In this document: positions 24,796-33,865 of the stretch, piece after piece
How positions within the stretch are numbered: position 1 is the first letter of the stretch
Layout: each line of letters opens with the position of its first letter
Source: an uncultured Erythrobacter sp.
GTDB lineage: Bacteria > Pseudomonadota > Alphaproteobacteria > Sphingomonadales > Sphingomonadaceae
Direction: 5' to 3'
Assembly: GCA_937969505.1 (NCBI GenBank)
Contig: CALBWA010000009.1
Location: 148,945-212,944 of the forward strand
Length of the DNA stretch: 64,000 nt
Program-made: the position numbers and the translations under genes
The notes under the pieces: generated by a model
Seen by the model: only the letters and a program-made list of their open reading frames with translations
Told to the model about the DNA's origin: nothing
Databases searched by the model: none

Positions 24796-24881
24796 GCAAT
24801 ACTCCGGTGTTCCTCTTCGCCTCTTGTCGTTTGACGCGTTCCTCTTTAACCGATGGCCTCAAGGGGACTGACACCAAAACC

Positions 24882-25481
24882 ATGACCGGTCGCAAAAGAC
24901 TAACACCTGAAGAATCGCGGCGCTCCGCGTTGAAGGCTGCACGCGCGCTGCTGATTGAGACAGGTCCACAGTCGGTGACGCTGAAGGCAGTAGCGACCCG
25001 TATCGGACGCACCCACGCCAATTTGCTGCACCATTTTGGCTCAGCCTCGGGTCTTCAGAAGGAATTGGCTCTCCATCTCAGCGAAACTGTGTGCGAGAGT
25101 ATCAAGCATGCAGTCGAAGCGAGCAGGGCTGGCATGGGGTCTCCGCGGGAAGTTGTCGATCTGGCCTTTGATGCCTTTGACAAGGAGGGCGCGGGCGCGC
25201 TCGCCAGTTGGATGATCCTGACCGGTAATGAAGATGCGCTGACGCCGATAGTCGAGACGATCCATCAGCTGGTTGACGAAATCGCCCCGGAAGAGGCGAT
25301 CGATCACGGCGATGCCATGCGGGTGCATGAAGAAACCTTGGCGCTGGTCCTGATGGCTATGGGCGATGCCCTGATCGGTTCTGCGCTATCCCGTTCGCTC
25401 GGCCTGCCGGAAACTGCCGCGCGTGACAGGGCTGAACGCATGCTCGAACGATCAATCAGCCTGTTCCATCAACAGGACTGA
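24882..25481 (+). CDS. TetR/AcrR-family transcriptional regulator
   Basis: A 199-residue regulator. Residues 10-55 form the TetR helix-turn-helix (ALKAARALLIETGPQSVTLK, then VATRIGRTHANLLHHFGS); the remainder is a ligand-binding helical domain. It probably represses itself and the divergent diiron protein through the repeats at 24751-24795. ATG 24882 has only a weak ribosome binding site. The last 26 bp overlap the end of the convergent ygfZ-like gene. Confidence 0.9.
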   Translation: MTGRKRLTPEESRRSALKAARALLIETGPQSVTLKAVATRIGRTHANLLHHFGSASGLQKELALHLSETVCESIKHAVEASRAGMGSPREVVDLAFDAFDKEGAGALASWMILTGNEDALTPIVETIHQLVDEIAPEEAIDHGDAMRVHEETLALVLMAMGDALIGSALSRSLGLPETAARDRAERMLERSISLFHQQD

Positions 25482-26232
25482 GCGCTCCCGCCAGCCAATC
25501 TGGAAGAAACGTGCTGTCGAGATCAGCAACTCTGAGGTGATCCACAGCATATCCCAGATCGGTATGCACATGTTTGCAGCGGTTTTCGTCTGACCGATCC
25601 AACGGCACCACTATCAGTCGGCGATTGACCTTCTGCCGCCAATTCATCCGCGCGGTGTTTTCCTGTCCAATGTAGCAGCCCTTGTCGAAACTGACACCGT
25701 TCAACTCGACAGCATTGGTTTCCAGCCACAAGATATCATTCAGCTCGGCCGCCCCTTCCGGCACGCCCAAGGTTAGCCTGTGGCTGAGCCAGGCATCGTC
25801 AGCAGGCGTGTCGGTGTCGCACACTTTGGCAATCCAGCGTTGGCCTAGCCCAGGTAGCCGCGGGTCAGGCGCGCCGCCATCGCCCATCACTTTCTGCCAA
25901 TAAACGCCAAGCGTATCATCGCGCTCGATCGTGATCTTGCGTCGCAACCTGTAGAGTGAAAGCCGCTTGATCAGAGCTTCAGCAGCATCGGCTTCGCAGT
26001 CGAGCAGCAATTGGCCATTGCCGGATGGCCAGACCAGAAAATCGAACATGGTCTTGCCCTGCGCGCTCAGCAAGGCGGCATAGACGGGCAAGGTCGCGGT
26101 TACATCATTGGTGACCAGTCCCTGCAGAAAATCTGCCACATCTTCGCTGTCATCAGCAGGCGAAAGGCGGATGACAGCGCGCGAATACAGCCTGGCCATT
26201 CGCGCGGAGACCGCAGACTTTGTATCACTCAT
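25456..26232 (-). CDS. YgfZ/CAF17-type Fe-S cluster and tRNA modification protein
   Basis: A 258-residue folate-binding protein of the GcvT superfamily. The hallmark KGCYIGQE lies in NGVSFDKGCYIGQENTARM, and the start AVIRLS...FLQGLVTNDV matches YgfZ/IBA57, which supports [4Fe-4S] enzymes such as MiaB. ATG 26232 follows a GGAGA site and overlaps the stop of the ATP-grasp gene by 8 bp (ATGAGTGA); ATG 26199 is an alternative. Its 3' end overlaps the convergent TetR gene. Confidence 0.88.
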   Translation of the reverse strand: MSDTKSAVSARMARLYSRAVIRLSPADDSEDVADFLQGLVTNDVTATLPVYAALLSAQGKTMFDFLVWPSGNGQLLLDCEADAAEALIKRLSLYRLRRKITIERDDTLGVYWQKVMGDGGAPDPRLPGLGQRWIAKVCDTDTPADDAWLSHRLTLGVPEGAAELNDILWLETNAVELNGVSFDKGCYIGQENTARMNWRQKVNRRLIVVPLDRSDENRCKHVHTDLGYAVDHLRVADLDSTFLPDWLAGALSPVDGTG

Positions 26233-27115
26233 CTCGTAGTCTCCGATTAATGGCCGCAGCCAAACGCGGACCAAGCTCTGGCCCTTCCAATGGATAAAGA
26301 TAGGGTTCGATCATCTCGGCTTCCATAAGCCACAGTTCTTTATTGAGCCCCCTGACCATGTCGATACGCGCATAAAGCGGCGGATCGAAGGGTAGCTTGT
26401 CAATGATGCCAGCAGCGCAGGCAAGGTCGCCAGCAGCAGGCTCGATCGCCTGTTCGGTTCCGCCATAAAGCGATTGGATGCGATAATCACCCGCCGCCGC
26501 CCGTTTGATCAAGGCGTGGGAAAATTCGCCATCGGTAAAGATGAAGGAATATTCGCCCTCGTCCTGAATAGCGGGAAGAAACGGCTGGATCATGGCTGGA
26601 CGGTCCATTGACCAATCGACTGGAACATCGCCGCGGTTGAAGATAAACTGCCCTTCCGCGCCCGCGCCAATTTGGCGTTTCACCACGATGGTTTCTGCGT
26701 GCAGCGCATCAAAGGCCAGGTTCGCATCGCGCGCATCAGCCAGTTCGAGCCACAGGGTTGGAATGGTCGCCGCGCCAGCTTCTCCGAGGGTTTGCAGATA
26801 GGTTTTACGCATGTTCCAGCGCACGATATCAAGGCTATTGCAAACTGTGACACCGGCATCATCCAGCGCCTCCAAACGGGATAAAAATTCACCTTCGCGA
26901 TCCTGATAATTCCACGAACTTCCCAACATCACGAGGTCAATCCCGGTAAAGTCCGCCATCGGTGCAGCCCAGTCGAGCACTTGCCAGTCATGCCCGCTGG
27001 CTTGGACACATGGCCGGATCGCTGCGACCATGGCATCGTGTTCAAAAGCGTCTTCGCGCCTGATGCCAGAGCCCGGAAGGGTCGTCTCGCATGCCATAAA
27101 TCCGATTCGTGCCAT
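26225..27115 (-). CDS. ATP-grasp domain protein
   Basis: A 296-residue protein starting MARIGFMACETTLPG at ATG 27115. The layout resembles RimK/glutathione-synthetase-like ATP-grasp ligases: an N-terminal Rossmann-like part with LVMLGSSWNY, a central ATP-binding lobe (IVVKRQIGAGAEGQ), and the C-terminal metal-binding segment YARIDMVRGLNKELWLMEAEMIEPYLY. It would join a carboxylate to an amine or thiol with ATP; substrates unknown. It is upstream of, and coupled to, the ygfZ-like gene and divergent from pyrC. Confidence 0.82.
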   Translation of the reverse strand: MARIGFMACETTLPGSGIRREDAFEHDAMVAAIRPCVQASGHDWQVLDWAAPMADFTGIDLVMLGSSWNYQDREGEFLSRLEALDDAGVTVCNSLDIVRWNMRKTYLQTLGEAGAATIPTLWLELADARDANLAFDALHAETIVVKRQIGAGAEGQFIFNRGDVPVDWSMDRPAMIQPFLPAIQDEGEYSFIFTDGEFSHALIKRAAAGDYRIQSLYGGTEQAIEPAAGDLACAAGIIDKLPFDPPLYARIDMVRGLNKELWLMEAEMIEPYLYPLEGPELGPRLAAAINRRLRDE

Positions 27116-27180
27116 GCAAACCGCCGTAAACTGCACCGGCAGGGCTGGAAAGAGCGCGCGCGCGCGACTATCGCGGCTTT

Positions 27181-28218
27181 ATGGTTGAAACGATTACGAT
27201 CCGGCGCCCTGATGACTGGCACGTCCATTTGCGCGATGGCGACATGCTGCGCGATTGCGTGGCCTATACTGCGCGCCAGTTTGCCCGCGCCATTGTCATG
27301 CCCAATCTGACCCCACCCGTGATCGATACGCAAAGCGCAATTGCTTATCGCGATCGGATTATGGCCGCTGTGCCTGCCGGAATGGCCTTCACTCCGCTGA
27401 TGACATGCTACCTCACCGACAACACCGACGCAGACGATCTTGCGCGCGGCAAGGCGCAAGGCGTGTTCACCGCGGCCAAGCTTTACCCGGCCAACGCCAC
27501 GACCAATTCCGCCCACGGCGTAACCGACATGGCACGGCTGGACCCGGTGTTTGCCAGGATGCAGTCCGATGGCATCATTCTTTGCATTCATGGTGAAGTG
27601 ACCGAGGGCGAGATCGACATTTTCGACCGCGAAGCGGAATTTATCGAGCGCCATTTGCGAGGTATCGTCAGCCGCTTTCCCGAACTGAAGATCGTGTTTG
27701 AACACATCACTACCAGCGATGCGGTCGAGTTTGTAGAAGCTGCCGGTGACAATGTTGCCGCCACGATTACACCGCAGCATCTGCACATCAACCGCAACGC
27801 GATGCTGGTGGGTGGAATGCAGCCGCATGCCTATTGCCTGCCTGTGGCCAAGCGCGAGGCGCATCGTCTCGCCTTGCGAAAGGCCGCAGTATCGGGCTCA
27901 ACAAAATTCTTTCTTGGCACGGACAGCGCCCCCCATACCCGCGAAGCCAAGGAATCGGCTTGCGGTTGCGCCGGCATTTTCAATGCACCCTATGCTCTTG
28001 AGAGCTATCTTGCCGTGTTCGAGGAAGAAGGCGCTCTCGACAAATTTGAAGGTTTCGCCTCGCTCCATGGGCCAGCGTTCTACGGTCTGCCAGTAAATCA
28101 AGAACGGATCACACTGACCCGCAACGGGGTCGATGTTCCGCAGATGCTGCAAGCCGCAGGTTCGGACATCGTGCCCTTCCACGCGGGACAGCGGCTGGAC
28201 TGGACGCTTACGCTCTAG
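27181..28218 (+). CDS. pyrC: Dihydroorotase
   Basis: PyrC closes carbamoyl aspartate to dihydroorotate in pyrimidine synthesis. The 345-residue, PyrC-type (class II) enzyme has RRPDDWHVHLRDGDML with zinc ligands His14 and His16, the carboxylated lysine in AAKLYPANATTNS, VFEHITTSDAVEF and PQHLHINRNAML with further His ligands, and FFLGTDSAPH with the catalytic Asp. It overlaps the convergent rarD by 11 bp. Confidence 0.97.
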   Translation: MVETITIRRPDDWHVHLRDGDMLRDCVAYTARQFARAIVMPNLTPPVIDTQSAIAYRDRIMAAVPAGMAFTPLMTCYLTDNTDADDLARGKAQGVFTAAKLYPANATTNSAHGVTDMARLDPVFARMQSDGIILCIHGEVTEGEIDIFDREAEFIERHLRGIVSRFPELKIVFEHITTSDAVEFVEAAGDNVAATITPQHLHINRNAMLVGGMQPHAYCLPVAKREAHRLALRKAAVSGSTKFFLGTDSAPHTREAKESACGCAGIFNAPYALESYLAVFEEEGALDKFEGFASLHGPAFYGLPVNQERITLTRNGVDVPQMLQAAGSDIVPFHAGQRLDWTLTL

Positions 28219-29140
28219 GCCGCGAAAGGTTGGCAGCAGCAACCTGATTGGGTTGGTGCACGCGCCAAAGGTCCCATACGAAAATCGCAATGGCCGTCCA
28301 AATCAGGATAAAGCTGCCCAATTGAACGGGTTTCAACTCTTCGCCGAAAACAGCGAGGCCCAACAGGAAGACGATGGTGGGCGCGAGATACTGGACGAAG
28401 CCAAGCGTTGAATAATTCATCCGGCGCGCAGCAACAGCAAACAGTAGCAAGGGAACGGCGGTGACCACACCGCTGAAGATGATCACCGCGGTCATGTAAG
28501 TGGTGACCCCGAATGCTGAACCCGTATCGCTCTGCGAATAAAACCAGATTACTGCCATCGACGGGACAATCAGGATCATCGTCTCGATGGTCAGGCCGGG
28601 CAAGGATCCAACATCGACTTGCTTGCGAACCAGTCCGTACAGGGCAAAGCTTCCCGCCAGTGTCAGGCTGATCCACAGGCTGGTGATGGCACCTGCCAGC
28701 AAAATTGCAACGGCCAGGCTGGCCAGGGCAACCGCAATCCAGCGCAGGCGCGTCAGACGCTCGCCCAGAAACACCGTCGCCAACAGGACATTGATCAGCG
28801 GATTGAGGTAATATCCCATGCTGGCAGCATACACCTGATCATTCACAATCGCCCAGACATAGACCAGCCAATTGATGGCAATCAGAGCGGCACTGAGCAA
28901 CAGGGCAAGCATCGAACGCCAGTTAGACAAAGCGCTAAGCAACGCCCCGAATTGCCCACGAAATGCAACAATCAGCAGGCAAAAGGGCAAAGTCCACACA
29001 ATTCGCCACCCGACAAATTCAAATGGCGGGACGGATTTCACCAGCCAAATGTACAACGGCAGGAAGCCCCAGATCAGATAGGCACCGAGCGCCGCCGGCA
29101 ACCCCGATTTACTTGCTGTCTGATCCTGTTTTCGCATCAT
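28208..29140 (-). CDS. rarD: EamA-family transporter RarD
   Basis: A 310-residue membrane protein with about ten helices in two EamA/DMT halves. The start GLPAALGAYLIWGFLPLYIWL and the stretch YYLNPLINVLLATVFLGERL are typical of RarD, a drug/metabolite exporter best known by its name from chloramphenicol sensitivity work. The substrate is unknown. ATG 29140 or the next codon. Convergent with pyrC. Confidence 0.92.
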   Translation of the reverse strand: MMRKQDQTASKSGLPAALGAYLIWGFLPLYIWLVKSVPPFEFVGWRIVWTLPFCLLIVAFRGQFGALLSALSNWRSMLALLLSAALIAINWLVYVWAIVNDQVYAASMGYYLNPLINVLLATVFLGERLTRLRWIAVALASLAVAILLAGAITSLWISLTLAGSFALYGLVRKQVDVGSLPGLTIETMILIVPSMAVIWFYSQSDTGSAFGVTTYMTAVIIFSGVVTAVPLLLFAVAARRMNYSTLGFVQYLAPTIVFLLGLAVFGEELKPVQLGSFILIWTAIAIFVWDLWRVHQPNQVAAANLSRPRA

Positions 29141-29319
29141 TCAGCCCCCTAGGCGGCAGTGATACAGGCGGCAAGCCACCATTCGTCGCTGATTTCCGTT
29201 CGGTTCATCGCATGAACGAAAATCTGCCGATCCCGTTGCAATCCATTCAGGTTCAGCACCGTAAATATGAACACATCAAATGGCATCGCGTAATTTTCCG
29301 AGATATGGAAGGACAGACA

Positions 29320-29811
29320 ATGTTCGGACTCAAGGCGAAACATTCAGCAATTGCAGCAGCGGCTGCACTTTCGGTCGCAGCGTTGGCCAGCCCGGCGGCG
29401 GCAGCCGATCTGGGGCCGATCGCCCAACCATTCGCTCCGGGTGCATTCGAAACTGTGAGCCCGGCACAAGTGTTCGGTGATACAAGTTTCGAGCATCACG
29501 GGAAAAAGAAGTATCGCAAGGGCAAGAAGTACAAGCGTCATCATAGCCGTTATGACCGTCATGGTCGCTACGATGATCGTTACGATCAACGTGTCCGTTA
29601 TGACACACGCGTATGGCGTGGCCGCGACGGTCGGGCCTATTGCCGCCGCGACGACGGCACCACTGGCCTCTTGATCGGAGCAGGTGTCGGCGCGCTCATC
29701 GGAAATGAGATTGCCGGCCGCGGAGACCGGACACTTGGTGCCATTCTGGGTGCTGCAGGCGGTGCTCTGCTTGGCCGTGAAATTGATCGCAGTGGCTACC
29801 GCTGCCGCTAA
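29320..29811 (+). CDS. Glycine-zipper 2TM envelope protein
   Basis: A 163-residue exported protein. Residues 1-29 form a signal peptide ending SPAAAA. The middle is a His/Arg/Tyr-rich basic segment (KKKYRKGKKYKRHHSRYDRH, repeated DDRYDQRVRYD). The C-terminus GLLIGAGVGALIGNEIAGRG, then GAILGAAGGALLGREI, is a glycine-zipper pair as in the Rickettsia 17 kDa antigen family, expected to insert in or lie on the outer membrane. GAAGGA precedes ATG 29320. Function unknown. Confidence 0.85.
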   Translation: MFGLKAKHSAIAAAAALSVAALASPAAAADLGPIAQPFAPGAFETVSPAQVFGDTSFEHHGKKKYRKGKKYKRHHSRYDRHGRYDDRYDQRVRYDTRVWRGRDGRAYCRRDDGTTGLLIGAGVGALIGNEIAGRGDRTLGAILGAAGGALLGREIDRSGYRCR

Positions 29812-29879
29812 AGATTATACAGAATCAACATCTTGGGCCATTCCCACCAATGGCCTGGGCGCGGTTCTTTGGAATCGCG

Positions 29880-29917
29880 GGAAGCGTTCCTTTGCCAAAC
29901 GGCGGAGGGACGCTTCC
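29880..29917. terminator. Hairpin between convergent genes
   Basis: An 11-bp stem (GGAAGCGTTCC at 29880-29890 and GGGACGCTTCC at 29907-29917, one wobble) lies between the glycine-zipper gene and the astD end. There is no strong U run, so efficiency is uncertain. Confidence 0.55.
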
Positions 29918-29935
29918 GTACATCTGGGGCAGGTT

Positions 29936-31417
29936 TCAGTCGTCCTTCGGCGCAGGTTCAGGTGCCAGGCCGATACCAATATTGGCTCGTGGCTGTTCCA
30001 TCTCTGTGCTTGCCACAGGATAAGCGCAATAGTCGGCAGCGTAATAGGCCGCAGGGCGATGATTGCCGGACAGACCTATTCCGCCAAATGGTGCAGCCGA
30101 CGATGCGCCATTGGTCGGCTTGTTCCAGTTGATGATTCCTGCCCTGACGCTAGCCCAGAAGCGGTTGTAGTCCGCGGGCGTTCCACCAACAAGCGAAGCA
30201 GACAGGCCGAACCGCGTGTTGTTTGCCTCTGCAATTGCAGATTCAAAATCGGGTACCCGGATCACCTGCAGGATCGGACCGAACAATTCCATGTCGGGCC
30301 GGTCTTCTACCTCGGTGGTATCGATGATCCCCGGCGTAAGCAGGGGCAGTTCGGCGTCGGGACGCCGCATATGCTTTAAGACCTTGCCGCCGTTCGCCAG
30401 AAAATGGACAAAGCTGTCACTCAACAGATCAGCCGTTTCGTTATCGATCACCGGTCCCATGAACGGGGCCGGATCTGCAAACGGTTCATCCACGATCAGC
30501 TTGCGTGTCAGTTTGAGCACCTCTTCCATCAGGGGCTCGTAAAGATGGTCCAGCACGACAAGTCGCCGCGCCGCGGTGCACCGTTGCCCGGCCGTGGTGA
30601 AAGCCGACTGCACTATCAGGACTGCGGCTTCTGCCAGTTTGGGAGTGTCGATCACCACCAGCGGGTTGTTACCACCCATTTCCAACGCAACGATCTTGCG
30701 CGGATCGGTGGCGAGCTTGCGATTGATTGCAACGCCGCCCTGGACTGATCCGGTGAACAGCACGCCATCAATCCCATCGTGGCCGACCAATGCCTGGCCA
30801 GTTTCAAGCCCGCCAATCGCTAATTGCACAACATTGTCCGGCAGGCCCGCCTCGAGGAAGCAATCCACCAGAAATTCACCCACGGCAGGAGTTTTCTCAC
30901 TCGGCTTGAAGATTACCGTATTGCCCGCAATCAACGCCGGAATGATGTGCCCATTGGGCAGGTGAGCGGGGAAATTGTAAGGCCCCAGCACAACCATGAC
31001 GCCATGCGGTTTATGGCGAACGGCTGCGGTCCCCTGCAGGGCGCTGTTAAGCCGTTTCTTGCCCGTGCGTTCGGCATAGGCATTGACCGAAATTTCGACC
31101 TTGTTGATCACCGCATCGACTTCGGTGCGCGCTTCCCACAAGGGTTTGCCCGTCTCGCGTGCAATCAATTCGGCAAAGGGCTCCGCGACTGAGCGGACAT
31201 GATTTGCAAACTGTCTGACCAGTTCGATCCGCCGGGTCAGATGTTGCGCAGCCCATTCCGGCCATGCCTTGCGCGAATGCTCCACGCATTGGTCGACGTC
31301 GCTCGCAGAGCCGCGCCACAGTTCCTTTCCGGTCGCGGGCTCTAAAGAGACGAAGGTTTGGTCGGTCAAAGTTTTCGGATCCTCTATTGTTGTTCGGTTA
31401 GTCTGCTTCTGGACCAT
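29936..31417 (-). CDS. astD: Succinylglutamate-semialdehyde dehydrogenase
   Basis: AstD oxidises N-succinylglutamate semialdehyde with NAD+, the fourth step of arginine succinyltransferase catabolism. The roughly 493-residue aldehyde dehydrogenase has LGPYNFPAHLPNGHIIPALI, the NAD loop FTGSVQGG, the general base in ALEMGGNNPLVV and the catalytic Cys in TTAGQRCTAARRLV, all close to AstD. Start uncertain: ATG 31417, or GTG 31447 directly after the selO stop; neither has a good ribosome binding site. Other ast genes are not in the window. Confidence 0.9.
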   Translation of the reverse strand: MVQKQTNRTTIEDPKTLTDQTFVSLEPATGKELWRGSASDVDQCVEHSRKAWPEWAAQHLTRRIELVRQFANHVRSVAEPFAELIARETGKPLWEARTEVDAVINKVEISVNAYAERTGKKRLNSALQGTAAVRHKPHGVMVVLGPYNFPAHLPNGHIIPALIAGNTVIFKPSEKTPAVGEFLVDCFLEAGLPDNVVQLAIGGLETGQALVGHDGIDGVLFTGSVQGGVAINRKLATDPRKIVALEMGGNNPLVVIDTPKLAEAAVLIVQSAFTTAGQRCTAARRLVVLDHLYEPLMEEVLKLTRKLIVDEPFADPAPFMGPVIDNETADLLSDSFVHFLANGGKVLKHMRRPDAELPLLTPGIIDTTEVEDRPDMELFGPILQVIRVPDFESAIAEANNTRFGLSASLVGGTPADYNRFWASVRAGIINWNKPTNGASSAAPFGGIGLSGNHRPAAYYAADYCAYPVASTEMEQPRANIGIGLAPEPAPKDD

Positions 31418-31447
31418 TGAAAAGGGCGGGATAGGTCCAAATTGCAC

Positions 31448-32869
31448 CTAAGTGGTTGGCATGTGGCCTTTTGGTAGCGGTGCTGGACCATGGGCCCGGC
31501 CCACCATCCGCAAGTTTGCAATCTTGTCATGCATGGGCGACCAGTCATCGCGCTGTTCTATCGCAGACCAGAGCGTTTCAACCTCGTCGATCAGCAGGGA
31601 TTGCGGGGCTCCGCTCGACCAATAGTCATGCTCTTTCGCCACGGCGGTATAGGCAGACGCCAGCACGGCTGCATCGCCTGTCAGACCGTGCCCGCCGCGA
31701 TGCTTGAAGAAAAATGCGTCGGGTTGGACCCCGGTGTCGCGCATCGCAGCCTCGCACGCTGCTACCAACTGCGCGTCCGTTTCCGGGCCCTTACTTTCTA
31801 CACCCAAGCGCCAGCACCAGCGCCTCGCAACCGCCTCCATATAGAGCGGACCAAAGCGATTGAGCGCGGCCAGAAGCGGTTCGGAATCGGTCATCATTCG
31901 CATGACGACGGCAAATTGAGCGCAATTCCAATGCAGTGCCTCGGGCTGGCGGCCGAAGGAATAGAGCCCGGTCTGATCAAAATACGCGGCAGTGAAATCG
32001 GGGTCCCATCGCGGCAGAAAACGCCATGGGCCATAGTCAAAACTTTCGCCCGAGACGTTCATATTGTCTGTATTGAGCACGCCGTGCACAAACCCGGCGA
32101 CCATATAGCTGGCAGCCAGATCGGCCATGCGTTCGACCAGTTGATGCATCAGGATAACCGCAGGTTCATCGCGACCCGGTGCATCATTGGGCGGCATTGG
32201 TCCCGGATATTGGGCAAGGCAATAGGTGATTAACTGCTCAAGGTGATCGGCCTCTTCCAGAAACAGCAGGCGCTGAAATGTCCCCATGCGAATGTGGCCA
32301 TGACTCTGGCGAACCATGACGGCAGAACGCGCAGGGGAAGGCTCGTCATGCCGTTCCAACTCTTCACCAGTTTCCACGATGGACAAGGTACGCGATGTGT
32401 CGACCCCCAAAGCTTCGAGCAATTCTGTGGCCAGTACCTCGCGCACTGCGCCTTTGAGCGTCAAACGCCCGTCGGCCGTGCGGCTGAAGGGTGTCTGGCC
32501 TGATCCCTTGGTGCCCAGGTCGATCAAACGGCCATCACCATCGCGCATCTGGGCAAAGAGAAACCCCCGGCCATCGCCAATCTCCGGATTGTAATTGCGA
32601 AACTGGTGGCCGTGATATTTCAGCGCCAGCGGCTGGGGCAGATTGCCCTCCATTGGCTCAAACCGCCCGAAATGTGTCAGCCATTGATCATCGCTAAAGC
32701 CAGCCACCCCAATCTCGGCAGCAGCACGATCATTGCGAAAACGCAGAATGGTGTCGGGGAAGTTCGCCGGAGCGACAGCATCACCCAACCATTCGGCGAT
32801 GTTTCCACGCGCAGGATCGGCAATCACGGGGTCGGGCCGGTATCCGGCGGCTTGCGGTTCGGCTCGCAT
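31448..32869 (-). CDS. selO: Protein adenylyltransferase SelO (YdiU)
   Basis: SelO is a pseudokinase-fold enzyme that transfers AMP to Ser, Thr or Tyr of target proteins, linked to oxidative stress. From ATG 32869 the protein has 473 residues. Visible motifs: ALKYHGHQFRNYNPEIGDGR, DLGTKGSGQTPFSR, GFVHGVLNTDNMNVSGESFD with the active-site Asn and Asp, and DYGPWRFLP. A Cys-terminated (Sec-type) tail is absent: it ends KGHMPTT. Longer upstream starts are rejected as they lack homology-like sequence. astD follows directly. Confidence 0.94.
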   Translation of the reverse strand: MRAEPQAAGYRPDPVIADPARGNIAEWLGDAVAPANFPDTILRFRNDRAAAEIGVAGFSDDQWLTHFGRFEPMEGNLPQPLALKYHGHQFRNYNPEIGDGRGFLFAQMRDGDGRLIDLGTKGSGQTPFSRTADGRLTLKGAVREVLATELLEALGVDTSRTLSIVETGEELERHDEPSPARSAVMVRQSHGHIRMGTFQRLLFLEEADHLEQLITYCLAQYPGPMPPNDAPGRDEPAVILMHQLVERMADLAASYMVAGFVHGVLNTDNMNVSGESFDYGPWRFLPRWDPDFTAAYFDQTGLYSFGRQPEALHWNCAQFAVVMRMMTDSEPLLAALNRFGPLYMEAVARRWCWRLGVESKGPETDAQLVAACEAAMRDTGVQPDAFFFKHRGGHGLTGDAAVLASAYTAVAKEHDYWSSGAPQSLLIDEVETLWSAIEQRDDWSPMHDKIANLRMVGRAHGPAPLPKGHMPTT

Positions 32870-32980
32870 ATGGCAATAGTGGGGCCTGCAGCACGCAATC
32901 GCAAGCTGACATACCGCAAACAGCCAGAAGTGTTCACTGACCTGTATTCTTGACCGCCCTGCGCAAAGGCCCCCGATTTC

Positions 32981-33865
32981 ATGGATTTGCCCTACACCGA
33001 CCGTTACTGGACCAGCCAGGACGGGCTTAAGCTCCATTACAGAGATTATGCGCCGCTGATGCAAAGCGATGCTGAGGAAAAAGCGCCCATTATCTGTCTG
33101 CATGGCCTGACCAGAAATTCGCGCGATTTTGCAGGCTTGGCGGAGAGGTTGCAATCCAAGCACAGAGTTCTGGTGCCGGAAATGCGGGGCCGCGGGCAAA
33201 GCGAATATGCCAAGGATTGGCAGACTTATACGCCGATGCATTACGTTGGCGATGTTCTGGGCTTGCTTGACGAGTTGAAGATTGCCCGATGCATTTCAAT
33301 CGGCACGTCAATGGGCGGCTTGATGACGTTCATGATGGCAGCTGTTCGTCCAGGCCTGTTCGGCGGAGTCGTAATCAACGACATCGGCCCGGAAATCGAT
33401 CCGGCAGGAATCGCGCGGATTGGCACCTATGTCGGGAAAGCGCGCAATTTTCCAACTTGGGTGCATGCTGCCAAGGCACTGCAGGAAGGTGGCGCGTCGA
33501 GCTTCCCGCAATATGATTTGCAACGCTGGATTGAAATGGCCAAGCGCGTGATGGTGGTCAGTCAGAACGGTCGTATCGGATTTGACTATGATATGAATAT
33601 CGCTGAGCCCTTCAAACAACCCGGCAATGCAGCACCGCCTGATTTGTGGCCCATGTTCGAAGCTTTGCGCGATGCGCCGGTAATGGTGTTACGGGGCGAA
33701 TTGTCGGACATTCTAACGCCCGAGACGATTGAAGAAATGACGCGACGACACCCTGATGTGCAAAGCGTGACTGTGCCCGGTGTGGGCCACGCCCCGATGC
33801 TGGATGAAGCCGAAGCACTTGCTGCAATCGATCATCTGCTGGAGCGGGTGGAGGCAAGCGCGTGA
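32981..33865 (+). CDS. Alpha/beta hydrolase
   Basis: A 294-residue alpha/beta hydrolase. ICLHGLTRNSRDF gives the oxyanion loop, VPEMRGRGQSEYAKD the next conserved loop, IGTSMGGLMT the Ser nucleophile elbow, and VPGVGHAPMLDE the catalytic His. Similar to the esterase/lactonase group of the family, with no identifiable substrate. It is coupled to the downstream glycosyltransferase gene by a GTGA overlap. Confidence 0.88.
   Translation: MDLPYTDRYWTSQDGLKLHYRDYAPLMQSDAEEKAPIICLHGLTRNSRDFAGLAERLQSKHRVLVPEMRGRGQSEYAKDWQTYTPMHYVGDVLGLLDELKIARCISIGTSMGGLMTFMMAAVRPGLFGGVVINDIGPEIDPAGIARIGTYVGKARNFPTWVHAAKALQEGGASSFPQYDLQRWIEMAKRVMVVSQNGRIGFDYDMNIAEPFKQPGNAAPPDLWPMFEALRDAPVMVLRGELSDILTPETIEEMTRRHPDVQSVTVPGVGHAPMLDEAEALAAIDHLLERVEASA

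Noticed and set aside
31448..33241. Longer selO product from an upstream start at 33241
   Set aside because: The extra 124 residues do not resemble SelO and overlap the promoter and start of the divergent hydrolase gene at 32981.
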